A stretch of 64,000 nt of DNA, from assembly GCF_900460245.1 (NCBI RefSeq), contig NZ_UHIP01000002.1:682001-746000 (forward strand), in the 5' to 3' direction. The notes under the pieces were generated by a model that saw nothing but the letters and a program-made list of their open reading frames with translations, was not told where the DNA came from and did not search any database. The stretch comes from Vibrio fluvialis. Lineage in GTDB: Bacteria; Pseudomonadota; Gammaproteobacteria; Enterobacterales; Vibrionaceae. Within the stretch, counting starts at the first letter, position 1, and each line of letters opens with the position of its first letter. Of the stretch, positions 44,121-53,336 are shown piece after piece. A program made the position numbers and the translations under genes.

Positions 44121-44348
44121 TTAGTAGGGCGTGGCATTCGGATGTAGCCAGCCACTCAGGAGAGCGAAAATGAGCAGAATCACCACCAATGCCGAGAACA
44201 TCAAACGGCGACCGAGATAGTAGCTCATCGGGCGTTCTTCTTCGCCTTCTTTGGGTTCACTCACCATTCGAATCAGTGCGCGGGCCAGATTGAATATGAT
44301 GAACAGTAAAAGCAAAACCAAAGCAATTTTTACAACCAGTGGCAGCAT
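44121..44348 (-). CDS. DUF2909 twin-transmembrane protein, antisense within the oxidase operon
   Basis: 75 aa, two membrane helices (VVKIALVLLLLFIIFNLARA; MFSALVVILLIFALLSGW) joined by a charged cytoplasmic loop. The ATG at 44348 follows a strong AAGGAG, so the start is firm. Relatives also lie on the opposite strand inside oxidase clusters of other gammaproteobacteria (recalled, not checked). A role in oxidase biogenesis is plausible but unproven. Its start codon overlaps that of surf1 on the other strand. Confidence 0.85.
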   Translation of the reverse strand: MLPLVVKIALVLLLLFIIFNLARALIRMVSEPKEGEEERPMSYYLGRRLMFSALVVILLIFALLSGWLHPNATPY

Positions 44349-45084
44349 GGCAGCTCCTTCAAGGCGTGTGTGGTCGGGCAAAATCTGGGTGGGTGCTGTA
44401 TTAACTGTGGTCGTGTTTGCGCTGCTGGTCAAATTGGGCTTTTGGCAGTTGGGGCGTGGTGAAGAAAAGCAGCGATTAGAAGCCAGCTTGGCCGCGCGAG
44501 CGCAGATGGCTCCGCTGAGTTTGGCGGTGGCGCTCGAACGTTACCCAATGGCCGAGCTTACCGGGTTACGGGTTACGGTGACGTTTGACCCGCATACCGA
44601 CGCGACATTCCTGCTCGATAACCAAACGTTCGACGGCAAAGTGGGCTATCTCGCTTATCAACTGGCGAAACAACAGGATGGACACTGGATGTTGATTGAA
44701 CGCGGTTTTGTGCCAGCGGGAAACGACCGACGCGTGCTACCGAAAGTGGACTGGCTCTCTGAACCGCAGACGCTGACCGGGCGTTTGTATGCCCGTTCTC
44801 CTAATCCACTGAGTTCCTCATTGGGTCTGGAAGCGGGCAATCCGCACCGGATTCAGAACCTCAATATGGACGAGTTGTCGCAGTGGCTTGGTACGCCGAT
44901 TCTGCCGTTGGCATTTCAGCCACAGCAGACGAACTGGCCCTATCCGCAACCTTGGCAGCCACTGGCGATGAGCGCACAGAAGCATTTCGGCTATGCCTTG
45001 CAGTGGTTCACCATGGCAGCAGTTCTGGCCGTGATCGCGTTGGTTATTGGCTTAAGAGTATGGCGAGCAAGGAGGCATCAATGA
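44347..45084 (+). CDS. SURF1 family cytochrome oxidase assembly protein
   Basis: 245 aa if started at the ATG at 44347. The usual SURF1 layout is present: an N-terminal membrane helix (VGAVLTVVVFALLVKLGFWQ), a periplasmic domain with VGYLAYQLAKQQDGHWMLIE, 'RGFVPAGNDRR', and a C-terminal helix (MAAVLAVIALVIGLRVW). It assists heme a insertion into subunit I. No good ribosome site precedes the ATG. A GTG at 44368 with AAGG just before it is an alternative. It ends with ATGA overlap into the SCO-like gene. Confidence 0.9.
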   Translation: MAAPSRRVWSGKIWVGAVLTVVVFALLVKLGFWQLGRGEEKQRLEASLAARAQMAPLSLAVALERYPMAELTGLRVTVTFDPHTDATFLLDNQTFDGKVGYLAYQLAKQQDGHWMLIERGFVPAGNDRRVLPKVDWLSEPQTLTGRLYARSPNPLSSSLGLEAGNPHRIQNLNMDELSQWLGTPILPLAFQPQQTNWPYPQPWQPLAMSAQKHFGYALQWFTMAAVLAVIALVIGLRVWRARRHQ

Positions 45085-45623
45085 CATCAAAAAACAAAGG
45101 CCGCTTGATTCTGATCGGTATCGCGCTGTTCTTTGCGCTGCCCGCGCTGGTCGCTCAGGCAGTACTCTCCAATCACTGGTATCAGTCCGGTGCGACCAAC
45201 AAAGGTCAACTGATTGAGCCGCGGGTCACTATGTCTTCGCTCGGAGTATTTAACCCGCTTGAACAGGTGAGTTGGCAAATGGGGTATGTGGTGCCCGCGC
45301 ATTGTGCCGCGGAATGTCAGCAGCAGATTTACTTGCTGGCCCAAAGCCATACGGCACTTGGCAAAGAACAAGGCCGAGTCACGCCAGTGCTGCTGGTGAG
45401 CGATCAAAGTGACATGACGGCGCTTGGTGGCAGTGTGCTCAAACAGATTCCGGTGAATACGCTGTTTATGCAGCACGTTGAGGGTGGGGATGTGGTGATC
45501 GTCGACCCGCTCGGTCAGTTGGTGATGCGTTTTGCCGAGCCGGAAGCGTCACAGCAAATCGCGCAGAGCCGCAACGTACTGGCGGATTTGCGTAAGCTGC
45601 TCAAGTTATCGCGCGTCGGCTGA
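45081..45623 (+). CDS. Membrane-anchored SCO/thioredoxin-like protein of the oxidase operon
   Basis: 180 aa from the ATG at 45081, behind AAGGAGG and overlapping surf1. One N-terminal helix (LILIGIALFFALPALVAQAV) anchors a periplasmic domain. A CxxxC motif (C75-AAE-C79), a His (H132) and the SCO-like strand 'VVIVDPLGQLVMRF' (about 138-151) resemble the copper site of SCO proteins, though the C-to-H spacing is shorter than usual. No ordinary sco gene is present in the operon, so this may fill that role. The assignment is inference. Annotation pipelines usually call it 'hypothetical'. Confidence 0.7.
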   Translation: MTSKNKGRLILIGIALFFALPALVAQAVLSNHWYQSGATNKGQLIEPRVTMSSLGVFNPLEQVSWQMGYVVPAHCAAECQQQIYLLAQSHTALGKEQGRVTPVLLVSDQSDMTALGGSVLKQIPVNTLFMQHVEGGDVVIVDPLGQLVMRFAEPEASQQIAQSRNVLADLRKLLKLSRVG

Positions 45624-45642
45624 ACACATCAGGGAGGGTGGT

Positions 45643-46698
45643 ATGTCGAATCAAACGCACAGTCTCGCAATCTCTACCCCAAGCGTCAGTTGGCTGAATC
45701 TGGTTCGCTTGAGTCTCGTACTTACGCTCGCGGTCATCGCGCTCGGCGCGTATACCCGGTTATCTGATGCGGGGCTGGGATGTCCGGATTGGCCCGGTTG
45801 TTACGGCCATTACACTGTGCCGCTCTCGCCCAGCGCGCTGCAAAAAGCCGAGTTTCTCTATCCTCATCTTGATGTTGAGCCACACAAAGCCTGGCCGGAA
45901 ATGATTCATCGTTATTTCGCCGGAACACTCGGGCTGGTGGTGTTCAGCATCACCTATTTGTGTTTGCGCTATCGGCCCATTCCGATGACGCTGCCGCTGA
46001 TGATTGCGGCTATCGTGGTATTTCAGGCGCTGCTGGGCATGTGGACAGTGACACTCAAACTCTTGCCGCTGGTGGTGATGGGACATCTCATTGGTGGGTT
46101 CAGCCTGCTGAGCTGTTTGTGGCTGCTGTATTGGCGCCTGAAGGCGGTAGTATCAACGTCAGTTTCCCATGCCTTAGCACCGATCAGCCTGCGCCTGCTC
46201 GCCATGATTTCACTCGGGGTCGTGGTTATCCAAATCATGCTCGGTGGCTGGACGTCATCTAACTATGCGGCGCTGATGTGCAGCAGCCTGCCAGTGTGTG
46301 AAGGTAACTGGAGTCAGTATCTTGATTTTCGTACCGCGTTTACGCCGGTTCATTATGGCCACGATAGCTATGAATTTGGCGTGCTCGATTACGGACCCAG
46401 ACTCACCATCCATGTAGCACATCGCTTTGGCGCCATGCTGACGATTGCCGTGCTGGGATTACTGGCCTTGAGGTTACGGGCGCTCGGCTATCTCCGACCC
46501 GCCAAGATGTTGATCGGTGCTCTGTCGGTACAGGTACTGCTTGGCATGGGCAATGTACTGCTGAGCCTGCCGCTGACGATCGCGGTGTTGCACAACCTCG
46601 GCGCCGCGTTGCTGTTGATATCGGTACTCAAATGCAATTATCTGCTTTGGCCGCAGACGCTCGCCGTCAGTCAAACAAGGAGTGTGACTCATGAGTAA
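45643..46698 (+). CDS. ctaA: Heme A synthase CtaA (COX15)
   Basis: 351 aa from the ATG at 45643 behind GGGAGGG. Eight membrane helices. The heme ligands are visible in [11 protein letters not shown] and [11 protein letters not shown], with [10 protein letters not shown] and '[11 protein letters not shown]' as the other His helices. A Cys pair appears in the periplasmic loop (GCPDWPGC). It oxidises the heme O methyl group to heme A. It precedes ctaB with an 8-nt overlap. Confidence 0.96.
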   Translation: MSNQTHSLAISTPSVSWLNLVRLSLVLTLAVIALGAYTRLSDAGLGCPDWPGCYGHYTVPLSPSALQKAEFLYPHLDVEPHKAWPEMIHRYFAGTLGLVVFSITYLCLRYRPIPMTLPLMIAAIVVFQALLGMWTVTLKLLPLVVMGHLIGGFSLLSCLWLLYWRLKAVVSTSVSHALAPISLRLLAMISLGVVVIQIMLGGWTSSNYAALMCSSLPVCEGNWSQYLDFRTAFTPVHYGHDSYEFGVLDYGPRLTIHVAHRFGAMLTIAVLGLLALRLRALGYLRPAKMLIGALSVQVLLGMGNVLLSLPLTIAVLHNLGAALLLISVLKCNYLLWPQTLAVSQTRSVTHE

Positions 46699-47587
46699 AT
46701 CTATTGCGGTGGTCCATACCGCATCGGCTTCCAGTCGCTGGCACATTTATCTCACGCTGACCAAACCGAAAGTGGTCGCTCTGATGCTACTGACCGCACT
46801 GGTTGGAATGTGCCTCGCGCAGCCGGGGTTGATGCCACTCAAAGCGGCAGTCTTGGGGTTGTCAGGTATCGGTTTGATGGCCGGGTCAGCGGCGGCATTT
46901 AATCATCTGATTGACCGACGCATTGATGCGATGATGGCGCGCACCTACAAGCGGCCGCTGCCTTCAGGCGAGATTCAGGCCAGCCGCGTGATGTTGTTTG
47001 CCTTGAGTTTAGGCGCGTGCGGCTTTGCCATTTTGTATTGGGGAGTCAACGGATTAACTGCTTGGCTGACCTTTGCCAGCCTGCTTGGCTACGCTGTGGT
47101 CTACACGCTGTATCTCAAACGCGCGACACCGCAGAATATTGTGATTGCTGGTTTGGCTGGCGCGATGCCGCCGCTGCTTGGTTGGACATCTGTGACGGGA
47201 GAGTTGCACGCCAACGCGTGGCTGCTGGTGATGATCATCTTTATCTGGACGCCGCCGCATTTTTGGGCACTCGCGATTCATCGCAGAGACGATTACGCCA
47301 AAGCGGACATTCCGATGCTGCCCGTGACGCATGGGGTGGAATACACCAAAACTTCGATTCTGCTGTATACCTTTTTGCTGGCGTTGGTGTGTTTGTTGCC
47401 AGTGCTGGTGGGAATGAGTGGAGTGATTTATTTCGCGGCTTCGAGTGTGCTCAGCGCCGGGTTTATCTACTCTGCGTGGGCGCTGAAGTACGATCCGGAC
47501 AACAGCTCGGCGATGAATACTTTCAAGTATTCCATTTATCATCTGATGATGCTGTTTATCGCGTTGCTACTGGATCATTACCTCTGA
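46691..47587 (+). CDS. ctaB: Protoheme IX farnesyltransferase (heme O synthase) CtaB
   Basis: 298 aa with nine membrane helices. The UbiA-type prenyltransferase site [19 protein letters not shown] contains the Asp-rich binding motif, and '[19 protein letters not shown]' the second. It adds the farnesyl group to heme B, the step before CtaA. It is the last gene of the oxidase operon and converges on the MBL-fold gene 17 nt away. Confidence 0.96.
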   Translation: MSKSIAVVHTASASSRWHIYLTLTKPKVVALMLLTALVGMCLAQPGLMPLKAAVLGLSGIGLMAGSAAAFNHLIDRRIDAMMARTYKRPLPSGEIQASRVMLFALSLGACGFAILYWGVNGLTAWLTFASLLGYAVVYTLYLKRATPQNIVIAGLAGAMPPLLGWTSVTGELHANAWLLVMIIFIWTPPHFWALAIHRRDDYAKADIPMLPVTHGVEYTKTSILLYTFLLALVCLLPVLVGMSGVIYFAASSVLSAGFIYSAWALKYDPDNSSAMNTFKYSIYHLMMLFIALLLDHYL

Positions 47588-47604
47588 GGCGCCAGCGACG
47601 AGAG

Positions 47605-48669
47605 TTAGTTAGACGTATTCAAACATGGCTCGGTTGCGGCCGTTGGTTCGCTCTCGTTGACGGTGCTCAGCCACCATTTTTCCAACGGTGCTGGCTCGGC
47701 GATGGTCATACGTTCACCAATCATCGGAGCGGTGACGGTTACATTCAGTGCTCGCGCCAGTTTAGTGACCTGCTCCAGTGGCTCGTACCATCGGTGCAGC
47801 GACAAATCAAACGTACTGTTGTGAATCGGCAGCATCACTTTGCCTTTCAGATCCAAATGCGCCTGCAGGCTCTCACGAGGAAACATGTGGACTTCAGACC
47901 AGAGTGCACTGTAGGCGCCAGTTTCAACCAAAGTCAGATCAAATGGTCCAAAACGATCGCCAATCTGTTTAAAGCCGCCAAAGTAACCGGAATCACCGCT
48001 GAAAAAGATCGATTTATCCTGACCTCGGATCACCCAACTTCCCCACAAGGTCGTGTTGCGATCATTCAGGCCACGTCCGGAAAAATGCTGCGTCGGCGTG
48101 AAGACAAACTCTGTCTCACCAACGGTTGCACTCTGCCACCAGCCAAACTCGCTGATTTTCTCTTGCGGCAGTCCCCATTTCACCATCAGCTTGCCCACTT
48201 CAAGTGGCACCAGAAAGCGTCCGACTTTATCGGCCAGTAGCTTTACCGCTGCTTTGTCGAGATGGTCATAGTGATCATGGCTGATCAACACCACATCAAT
48301 AAAAGGCAGTTCTGAGAGAGAAATTGGTGTGTCGTGAAAGCGTTTCGGCCCCATCCATTGTACGGGTGATGCGCGGTCGCTGAAGACCGGATCGGTGAGG
48401 ATCCATTGGCCGTCAAGTTTCATCAGTACAGTGGAATGGCCAAGACGATAGACAACGTCTTCGCTTTCATCGTTGAGCTGCTCAGTAGTGATCGACTGAA
48501 CAGGTATCGGCTTTTTTGGCTCAGCTTCCTCGCGATCAGCGGTTAGGTAAGCCCAGGAAATGGTCAGGAAGTCGCGCATCGTGGTTTTGGTCACGACCTC
48601 GCTGTTGGCAAATTTGCCGTCGCGCATCGGAAGTTCAGTCGCCGTTGAGCAGGTTGTTTCGATATTCAT
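47605..48669 (-). CDS. Metallo-beta-lactamase fold hydrolase (NAPE-PLD/RomA-like)
   Basis: 354 aa from the ATG at 48669, behind AGGAGGA. The zinc site SHDHYDHLD (H131, H133, D135, H136) and the downstream sequences 'FFSGDSGYFGG' and LPIHNSTFDLS fit the family of NAPE-PLD-like and UlaG-like hydrolases. Animal NAPE-PLD cleaves a phospholipid. Bacterial members are often annotated only as MBL-fold. Its substrate is unknown. It is divergent from a TetR regulator over a palindromic site. Confidence 0.85.
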   Translation of the reverse strand: MNIETTCSTATELPMRDGKFANSEVVTKTTMRDFLTISWAYLTADREEAEPKKPIPVQSITTEQLNDESEDVVYRLGHSTVLMKLDGQWILTDPVFSDRASPVQWMGPKRFHDTPISLSELPFIDVVLISHDHYDHLDKAAVKLLADKVGRFLVPLEVGKLMVKWGLPQEKISEFGWWQSATVGETEFVFTPTQHFSGRGLNDRNTTLWGSWVIRGQDKSIFFSGDSGYFGGFKQIGDRFGPFDLTLVETGAYSALWSEVHMFPRESLQAHLDLKGKVMLPIHNSTFDLSLHRWYEPLEQVTKLARALNVTVTAPMIGERMTIAEPAPLEKWWLSTVNESEPTAATEPCLNTSN

Positions 48670-48762
48670 ATCTTCCTCCTGTGTTGTGCTGTGGCACAAA
48701 CGCTTAGGTGTATCTTTAGCGATCAACATGAAGTGTTTGTGACGTTTCTTATAAGTTTTAAA

Positions 48763-48785
48763 GTAAACTAGTCGGTGTAGTTTAC
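48763..48785. promoter_or_regulatory. TetR operator between MBL-fold and tetR genes
   Basis: GTAAACTA (48763-48770) and TAGTTTAC (48778-48785) form a perfect inverted repeat. A degraded copy, GTAAACT...AGTGTAA, follows near 48800. Confidence 0.8.
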
Positions 48786-48858
48786 ATATTGGGTGGTGAA
48801 AAGTAAACTGCTTAGTGTAATATTGACCAAAAATGAACATTCGACCAAGGCAAGAAAA

Positions 48859-49467
48859 ATGAAAAAGACCCGCAGTGAATTGAAGCGCGAAGCCATACTA
48901 TCGGCGGCGATGGCGGCTTTTCGCGAGTTTGGCGCGCAAAACACCAGTATGGATAAGATTGCCGCGATGGCGCAGGTCTCCAAGCGCACGGTCTACAACC
49001 ACTTCGCTTCTAAAGAGATGTTGGTCATGACCCTGCTGGCGGATCTGTGGCAAGCGACAGCGAACCTAATGGATTCAGACAAATTGGCCTCTTTGCCGTT
49101 GCATGAGCAGTTAGAACAGCTGCTGCTGAGTGAAATTGATATTCTTGCATCCGGTGAATATCTCGACTTGGCGAGGGTCGTGCTGGGGCACTATCTGTAT
49201 CGTCCAGAAGAATTGACACAGCATTCCGAACAGATGGCGATGAAAGAGACTCAACTCGCCCGTTGGCTCAAGCATCAGGTGGATAATAAGCAACTGAATA
49301 TTGAGGATATCGATTTGGCTAATATCCAGTTGCATAGCCTGATCAAGGGCAGCTGTTTCTGGCCACAAATCCTCGGTTTGAAACCGTCGTTATCACAGGA
49401 AGAACGTAGCAAACTGGCGCAGCAGAGTGCCCAGTTCTTTCTCAGTCATTACAGTGTAAAAAAATAA
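48859..49467 (+). CDS. TetR family transcriptional regulator
   Basis: 202 aa from the ATG at 48859 (AAGG upstream). The helix-turn-helix KIAAMAQVSKRTVYNHFASK is typical. The C-terminal part resembles AcrR-type ligand domains. It is divergent from the MBL-fold gene and its probable operator lies between them, so it most likely represses that gene and itself. The inducer is unknown. Confidence 0.9.
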   Translation: MKKTRSELKREAILSAAMAAFREFGAQNTSMDKIAAMAQVSKRTVYNHFASKEMLVMTLLADLWQATANLMDSDKLASLPLHEQLEQLLLSEIDILASGEYLDLARVVLGHYLYRPEELTQHSEQMAMKETQLARWLKHQVDNKQLNIEDIDLANIQLHSLIKGSCFWPQILGLKPSLSQEERSKLAQQSAQFFLSHYSVKK

Positions 49468-49472
49468 TTACA
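49455..49472. promoter_or_regulatory. TyrR-box-like site upstream of aroG
   Basis: TGTAAA-AAAATA-ATTACA matches TGTAAA-N6-TTTACA with one base off. It overlaps the end of the tetR gene. E. coli aroG is TyrR-regulated. Confidence 0.5.
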
Positions 49473-49483
49473 CATCATTTTAA

Positions 49484-49500
49484 GTGTAAATAATTTACAC
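49484..49500. repeat. Palindrome GTGTAAATAATTTACAC
   Basis: A perfect 17-nt palindrome lies 12 nt after the TyrR-like site, with the same half-sites but 3-nt spacing. It is a second candidate operator for aroG. Confidence 0.45.
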
Positions 49501-49640
49501 ATATTGCTTTTGGCAAAAAATAATGGTTGCGCTTGGTGCTTGAAGTGGATAAGTTACGGGAAGAGCAAATGACGCTGCTTTGGGAGAGGCTATTTCCGTT
49601 CGAATAGCCAGCAGCGACAAGTAATAGGAAGAAGTAAGCG

Positions 49641-50693
49641 ATGTACCAAACTGATGATGTAAATATTAAACGAATTAAAGAGTTGTTACCCCCAGTTGCT
49701 GTACTGGAGAAGTTTCCAGCGACTGAAGTCGCTTCTTCAACGACATTTCAAGCCCGCGAAGCTATTCACAACATTCTGCAAGACAAAGACGATCGCCTGT
49801 TGGTGGTGATTGGTCCATGTTCAATTCACGACACTGAAGCGGCTATCGAATACGGCAAACGCCTGAAAGTGCTGCGTGATGAACTGAGCGGACAGCTCGA
49901 AGTCGTGATGCGAGTTTACTTTGAAAAACCACGTACCACGGTGGGTTGGAAAGGTTTGATCAACGACCCGTACCTGAACGACACTTACGAAATCAACGAC
50001 GGCGTGCGTATCGGCCGTAAACTGCTGCTGGATTTGACCGATATGGGCATGCCAACGGCAAGCGAATTCCTCGATATGATCACCCCGCAGTACATTGCTG
50101 ACCTGATCAGCTGGGGCGCTATTGGCGCGCGTACCACAGAATCTCAGGTTCACCGTGAACTGGCATCGGGTCTTTCTTGTCCGGTTGGTTTTAAAAACGG
50201 TACTGATGGCAACATCAAGATCGCAGCCGATGCGATCAGTTCAGCCAGCGCTTCGCACCATTTCCTGTCAGTGACTAAATACGGTCATTCTGCGATTGTG
50301 GAAACCGCAGGTAACCCGGATTGCCACATCATTCTGCGCGGCGGTAAAGAGCCGAACTACAGTGCAGAACATGTGGGTGAAATCAAACAGAAACTGGAAG
50401 CGTCTGGTCTGTCACAGAAAGTGATGATCGACTTCAGCCATGCGAATAGCTCGAAACAGTACCAACGCCAGATGGTGGTGGCAGAAGATGTTGCGGCGCA
50501 GATCGCAGGTGGCGAACACGCGATTTTCGGCGTCATGATTGAATCGCATCTGGTCGAAGGTCGTCAGGACTTGGTTGAAGGTAAAGCGCCAACGTACGGT
50601 CAGTCTATTACCGACGCGTGTATTGGCTGGGACGACACAGAAACTGTGCTGCGCCAACTGGCTGCCGCAGTGGAAGCGCGTCGCAATCGCTAA
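49641..50693 (+). CDS. aroG: DAHP synthase AroG (phenylalanine-type)
   Basis: 350 aa, as in E. coli AroG. It condenses phosphoenolpyruvate and erythrose-4-phosphate, the first step of aromatic amino-acid synthesis. Recognisable parts include VVIGPCSIHDTEAAIEYGKR, 'VYFEKPRTTVGWKG' with the metal/PEP residues, WGAIGARTTESQVHRELASG, and 'MIDFSHANSSKQYQRQ'. The ATG follows AGGAAGAAG. Two palindromes upstream may bring TyrR-type control. Confidence 0.96.
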   Translation: MYQTDDVNIKRIKELLPPVAVLEKFPATEVASSTTFQAREAIHNILQDKDDRLLVVIGPCSIHDTEAAIEYGKRLKVLRDELSGQLEVVMRVYFEKPRTTVGWKGLINDPYLNDTYEINDGVRIGRKLLLDLTDMGMPTASEFLDMITPQYIADLISWGAIGARTTESQVHRELASGLSCPVGFKNGTDGNIKIAADAISSASASHHFLSVTKYGHSAIVETAGNPDCHIILRGGKEPNYSAEHVGEIKQKLEASGLSQKVMIDFSHANSSKQYQRQMVVAEDVAAQIAGGEHAIFGVMIESHLVEGRQDLVEGKAPTYGQSITDACIGWDDTETVLRQLAAAVEARRNR

Positions 50694-50704
50694 CACTCAA
50701 TGAT

Positions 50705-50735
50705 TAAAAAAGGCGCTCATCTGAGCGCCTTTTTT
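50705..50735. terminator. Bidirectional terminator aroG / MATE gene
   Basis: AAAAAAGGCGCTCA and TGAGCGCCTTTTTT form a perfect stem with a 2-nt centre. Confidence 0.92.
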
Positions 50736-50744
50736 GTTTTCATA

Positions 50745-52082
50745 TTAAGCCTGACGGACATTCATTTCGATGCGATGCAATGCACGCTGATAGATGCTCC
50801 AGGCGGTCGCGCCCGCCAGAATATTGCCGATGAACGCCCCGATAAATAGCCCTTTCAAATCGCCAATCTGCGCGCCCAACCACAAGCAGGGCAGGAAGAA
50901 AGCAAACAGGCGAAGTGCAGAAATGGTCAGCGCGACGTAAGATTTACCCAGCGCGTTAGACACCGATACCATCAGCATACAGATGCCCAATGGCCCAAGG
51001 CTGAGCGGTACCACCGTCAGGTGCCAGTTGAGGATCGATTCCACGCTCTGTTCACTGGTCATCAGACCGGCAAGAGGCGTTGCCAGTACCAATGTCAGCA
51101 AGGCGATCAGTAGCTGGAATACCAGAATAAAACGAATCGCTATAGTCACCAGTTTTCGAATGTCCGCTATATTGCTTGAACCGAGCAGACGGCCCACCAT
51201 TGGCGGCATCGACATGGTCAGCGCCAACACCGACACAATGGCAAAAAATTCAAAGCGTGAGCCCAATGCCCAGGCCGCAACAGCCGCTGTGCCGAAGCCT
51301 GCCAGTAATTTGGTGGCCAGCATTGAGGAAAGAGGCGGCAGCAGTTGGCTCAGCATTGCCGGTCCCATAATGTGACCAATGGAGCGCACACTCTGGGCAA
51401 TATTCAAATCGCTCCAGTCAAACAGCATCCAATGTTTGGCCGATACCCGCGGTGCTACGATCACAATACCGATACCAAAAGCAAGAATGGTCGCAATCGC
51501 GGCGCCATTGATGCCGAGATCAAAAGTAAAGATGAACAGCGGATCCAGAATCAGGTTCAGTACGCTGGTGATCATCATCATTGTCCCTGGCAGCATGGTG
51601 TTGCCATTGGCGCGGCAAAGACTGTAGAGGAAATAGAGCACCGCGCCCGTCCACGCACTGATGACCCACCAAATCCAGTAACTATCAATGATGGTAAACA
51701 CACTTTCCGGCGCGCTTAACAGCGACAAAATCGGGTGACGTAACAAGTACAGCGCCACGCCGAATACGGCGACGCCAATGCTGCCCATCGCCACGACTAA
51801 ACCGCCCAGCTGCTTGGCGTATTTATCCTGACCTGCCCCCAGCGCCCGTGAAATCACGGCGGTGGTCGCGATGCCAAGACCAACCTGAATGCCGATGATG
51901 ATCATCTGAATTGGCAAAGTGAACCCCTGCGCCGCCAGTGGCAGAACGCCGAGTTGGCCGATAAAAGCACTGTCGACCAGTTGGAAGCTCATCAGCGACA
52001 GTACGCCAAAGAGCATCGGCCAGGTCATCTGAAACAGCTGACGTGACAGCGAGGGGGGAGTAATTGTTTGGCGGTTTTGCAT
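50745..52082 (-). CDS. MATE family efflux transporter
   Basis: 445 aa with twelve membrane segments in two homologous halves. It has the N-lobe sequence MLFGVLSLMSFQLVDSAFIG and 'GILDPLFIFTF'-type motifs. MATE pumps export cationic drugs using Na+ or H+. This one belongs to a large family with several copies in vibrios, so the substrate cannot be given. The start ATG at 52082 has a short AGG site. It is monocistronic. Confidence 0.92.
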   Translation of the reverse strand: MQNRQTITPPSLSRQLFQMTWPMLFGVLSLMSFQLVDSAFIGQLGVLPLAAQGFTLPIQMIIIGIQVGLGIATTAVISRALGAGQDKYAKQLGGLVVAMGSIGVAVFGVALYLLRHPILSLLSAPESVFTIIDSYWIWWVISAWTGAVLYFLYSLCRANGNTMLPGTMMMITSVLNLILDPLFIFTFDLGINGAAIATILAFGIGIVIVAPRVSAKHWMLFDWSDLNIAQSVRSIGHIMGPAMLSQLLPPLSSMLATKLLAGFGTAAVAAWALGSRFEFFAIVSVLALTMSMPPMVGRLLGSSNIADIRKLVTIAIRFILVFQLLIALLTLVLATPLAGLMTSEQSVESILNWHLTVVPLSLGPLGICMLMVSVSNALGKSYVALTISALRLFAFFLPCLWLGAQIGDLKGLFIGAFIGNILAGATAWSIYQRALHRIEMNVRQA

Positions 52083-52243
52083 AAGAACCTATGGTTTTTT
52101 TGAATTTGAACGAGCAGTTATGTCAGGTAATATGCGGTTGAAAATGTCGAAATCAACGCCTTTGTTCTACGAGACAAAGGTTTACCTGATTTCGCAACTC
52201 AACTATTGTAGAACTATGTTAACAGTGTAAACGGCGAGTCGCC

Positions 52244-53218
52244 ATGCAAATACCAGCCAAACCTCTCGACGAACAACAACGTATTGCCAACCTGCACAAA
52301 CTCGGCATTCTGGATACCGCACCGGAAGAGCGTTTTGATCGTGTTACTCGCCTGGCAAGACGCCTGTTTGATGTGCCGATTGCCCTGGTGACTCTGGTGG
52401 ATGAGAAACGCCAGTGGTTCAAGTCCAGTTTTGGTCTGGATGTGAAAGAGACGCCGCGGGATGTTTCTTTCTGCGGGCATGCAATTTTGGGCGATGAACC
52501 GTTTATCATCAATGACGCTGAAGTGGACGAACGCTTTGCCGACAACCCGCTGGTAACCGATAAACCTCACATTCGCTTCTATGCGGGTGTGCCACTGGTG
52601 TTCCAGGATGGTACCAAGCTCGGCACGTTGTGCATTATTGATACCGAGCCGCGTAACCTGGATCAGGACCAGATTGTTGATTTGCTTGATCTGGCCAAAA
52701 TGGCGGAGCGTGAGCTGTCGGCAACGCACAATGCTTCGATGGATGAGCTCACCAATATTTCCAATCGTCGCGGCTTTTTATCTCTGGTAGGAAAGAGCTT
52801 AGCGCACTGCCGTTTCAACAGCATGCCTTACAGTTTGGCGTTTTTTGACCTCAATGGTTTCAAAGAGATTAACGACAAACTTGGCCATTCCATCGGTGAC
52901 GATGCGCTGCAAGATTTTGCACAGTTGATGAAACAAAGCTTTCGCGAATCGGATCTGCTTGCTCGCCTCGGCGGCGACGAGTTTGTGGTGTTTATGTCGG
53001 CGACACTGCCAGCGGATGCTGAAAACGCGATCGAACGTTTCCGTCAATCCGTAGCACAGTTTAACCACACCGCTGGTCGTCCTTATCAGCTGGCGTTTTG
53101 CAGCGGCACCGTGGCAGGGGATGGAGTGGCGGATGTCAGTATCGATACCTTACTCGAACAGGCTGATCAGGTAATGTACCGTCAGAAAACACAAATTCGG
53201 GCCGCCAAAGGACGCTGA
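52244..53218 (+). CDS. GAF-domain diguanylate cyclase
   Basis: 324 aa. An N-terminal GAF domain (about 25-155, including FCGHAILGDEPFIINDA) is followed by a GGDEF domain whose active site GGDEF is intact (243-247). An inhibitory I-site RxxD (R234-ES-D237) lies five residues before it. The protein has no membrane segment, so it senses a cytoplasmic signal and makes c-di-GMP. It stands alone. The ATG follows GGCGAG. Confidence 0.93.
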   Translation: MQIPAKPLDEQQRIANLHKLGILDTAPEERFDRVTRLARRLFDVPIALVTLVDEKRQWFKSSFGLDVKETPRDVSFCGHAILGDEPFIINDAEVDERFADNPLVTDKPHIRFYAGVPLVFQDGTKLGTLCIIDTEPRNLDQDQIVDLLDLAKMAERELSATHNASMDELTNISNRRGFLSLVGKSLAHCRFNSMPYSLAFFDLNGFKEINDKLGHSIGDDALQDFAQLMKQSFRESDLLARLGGDEFVVFMSATLPADAENAIERFRQSVAQFNHTAGRPYQLAFCSGTVAGDGVADVSIDTLLEQADQVMYRQKTQIRAAKGR

Positions 53219-53336
53219 TCACGCTTTGGGGTTGCTCGTTCCTCACTACGTTTCACAGTTTTAGTGCATCAGTATCGAAAATTCATTCGGGAGTGATATC
53301 GTTCTGCTTGGACGATATGCAATAGGATGAGAACGT

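Noticed and set aside
47017..48240. 407-codon plus-strand open frame
   Set aside because: It is out of frame with ctaB and then antisense to the MBL-fold gene. The product looks like shadow translation.
49484..49500. Palindrome as a standard TyrR box
   Set aside because: The half-sites match but the spacing is 3 nt, not 6, so I list it only as a palindrome.
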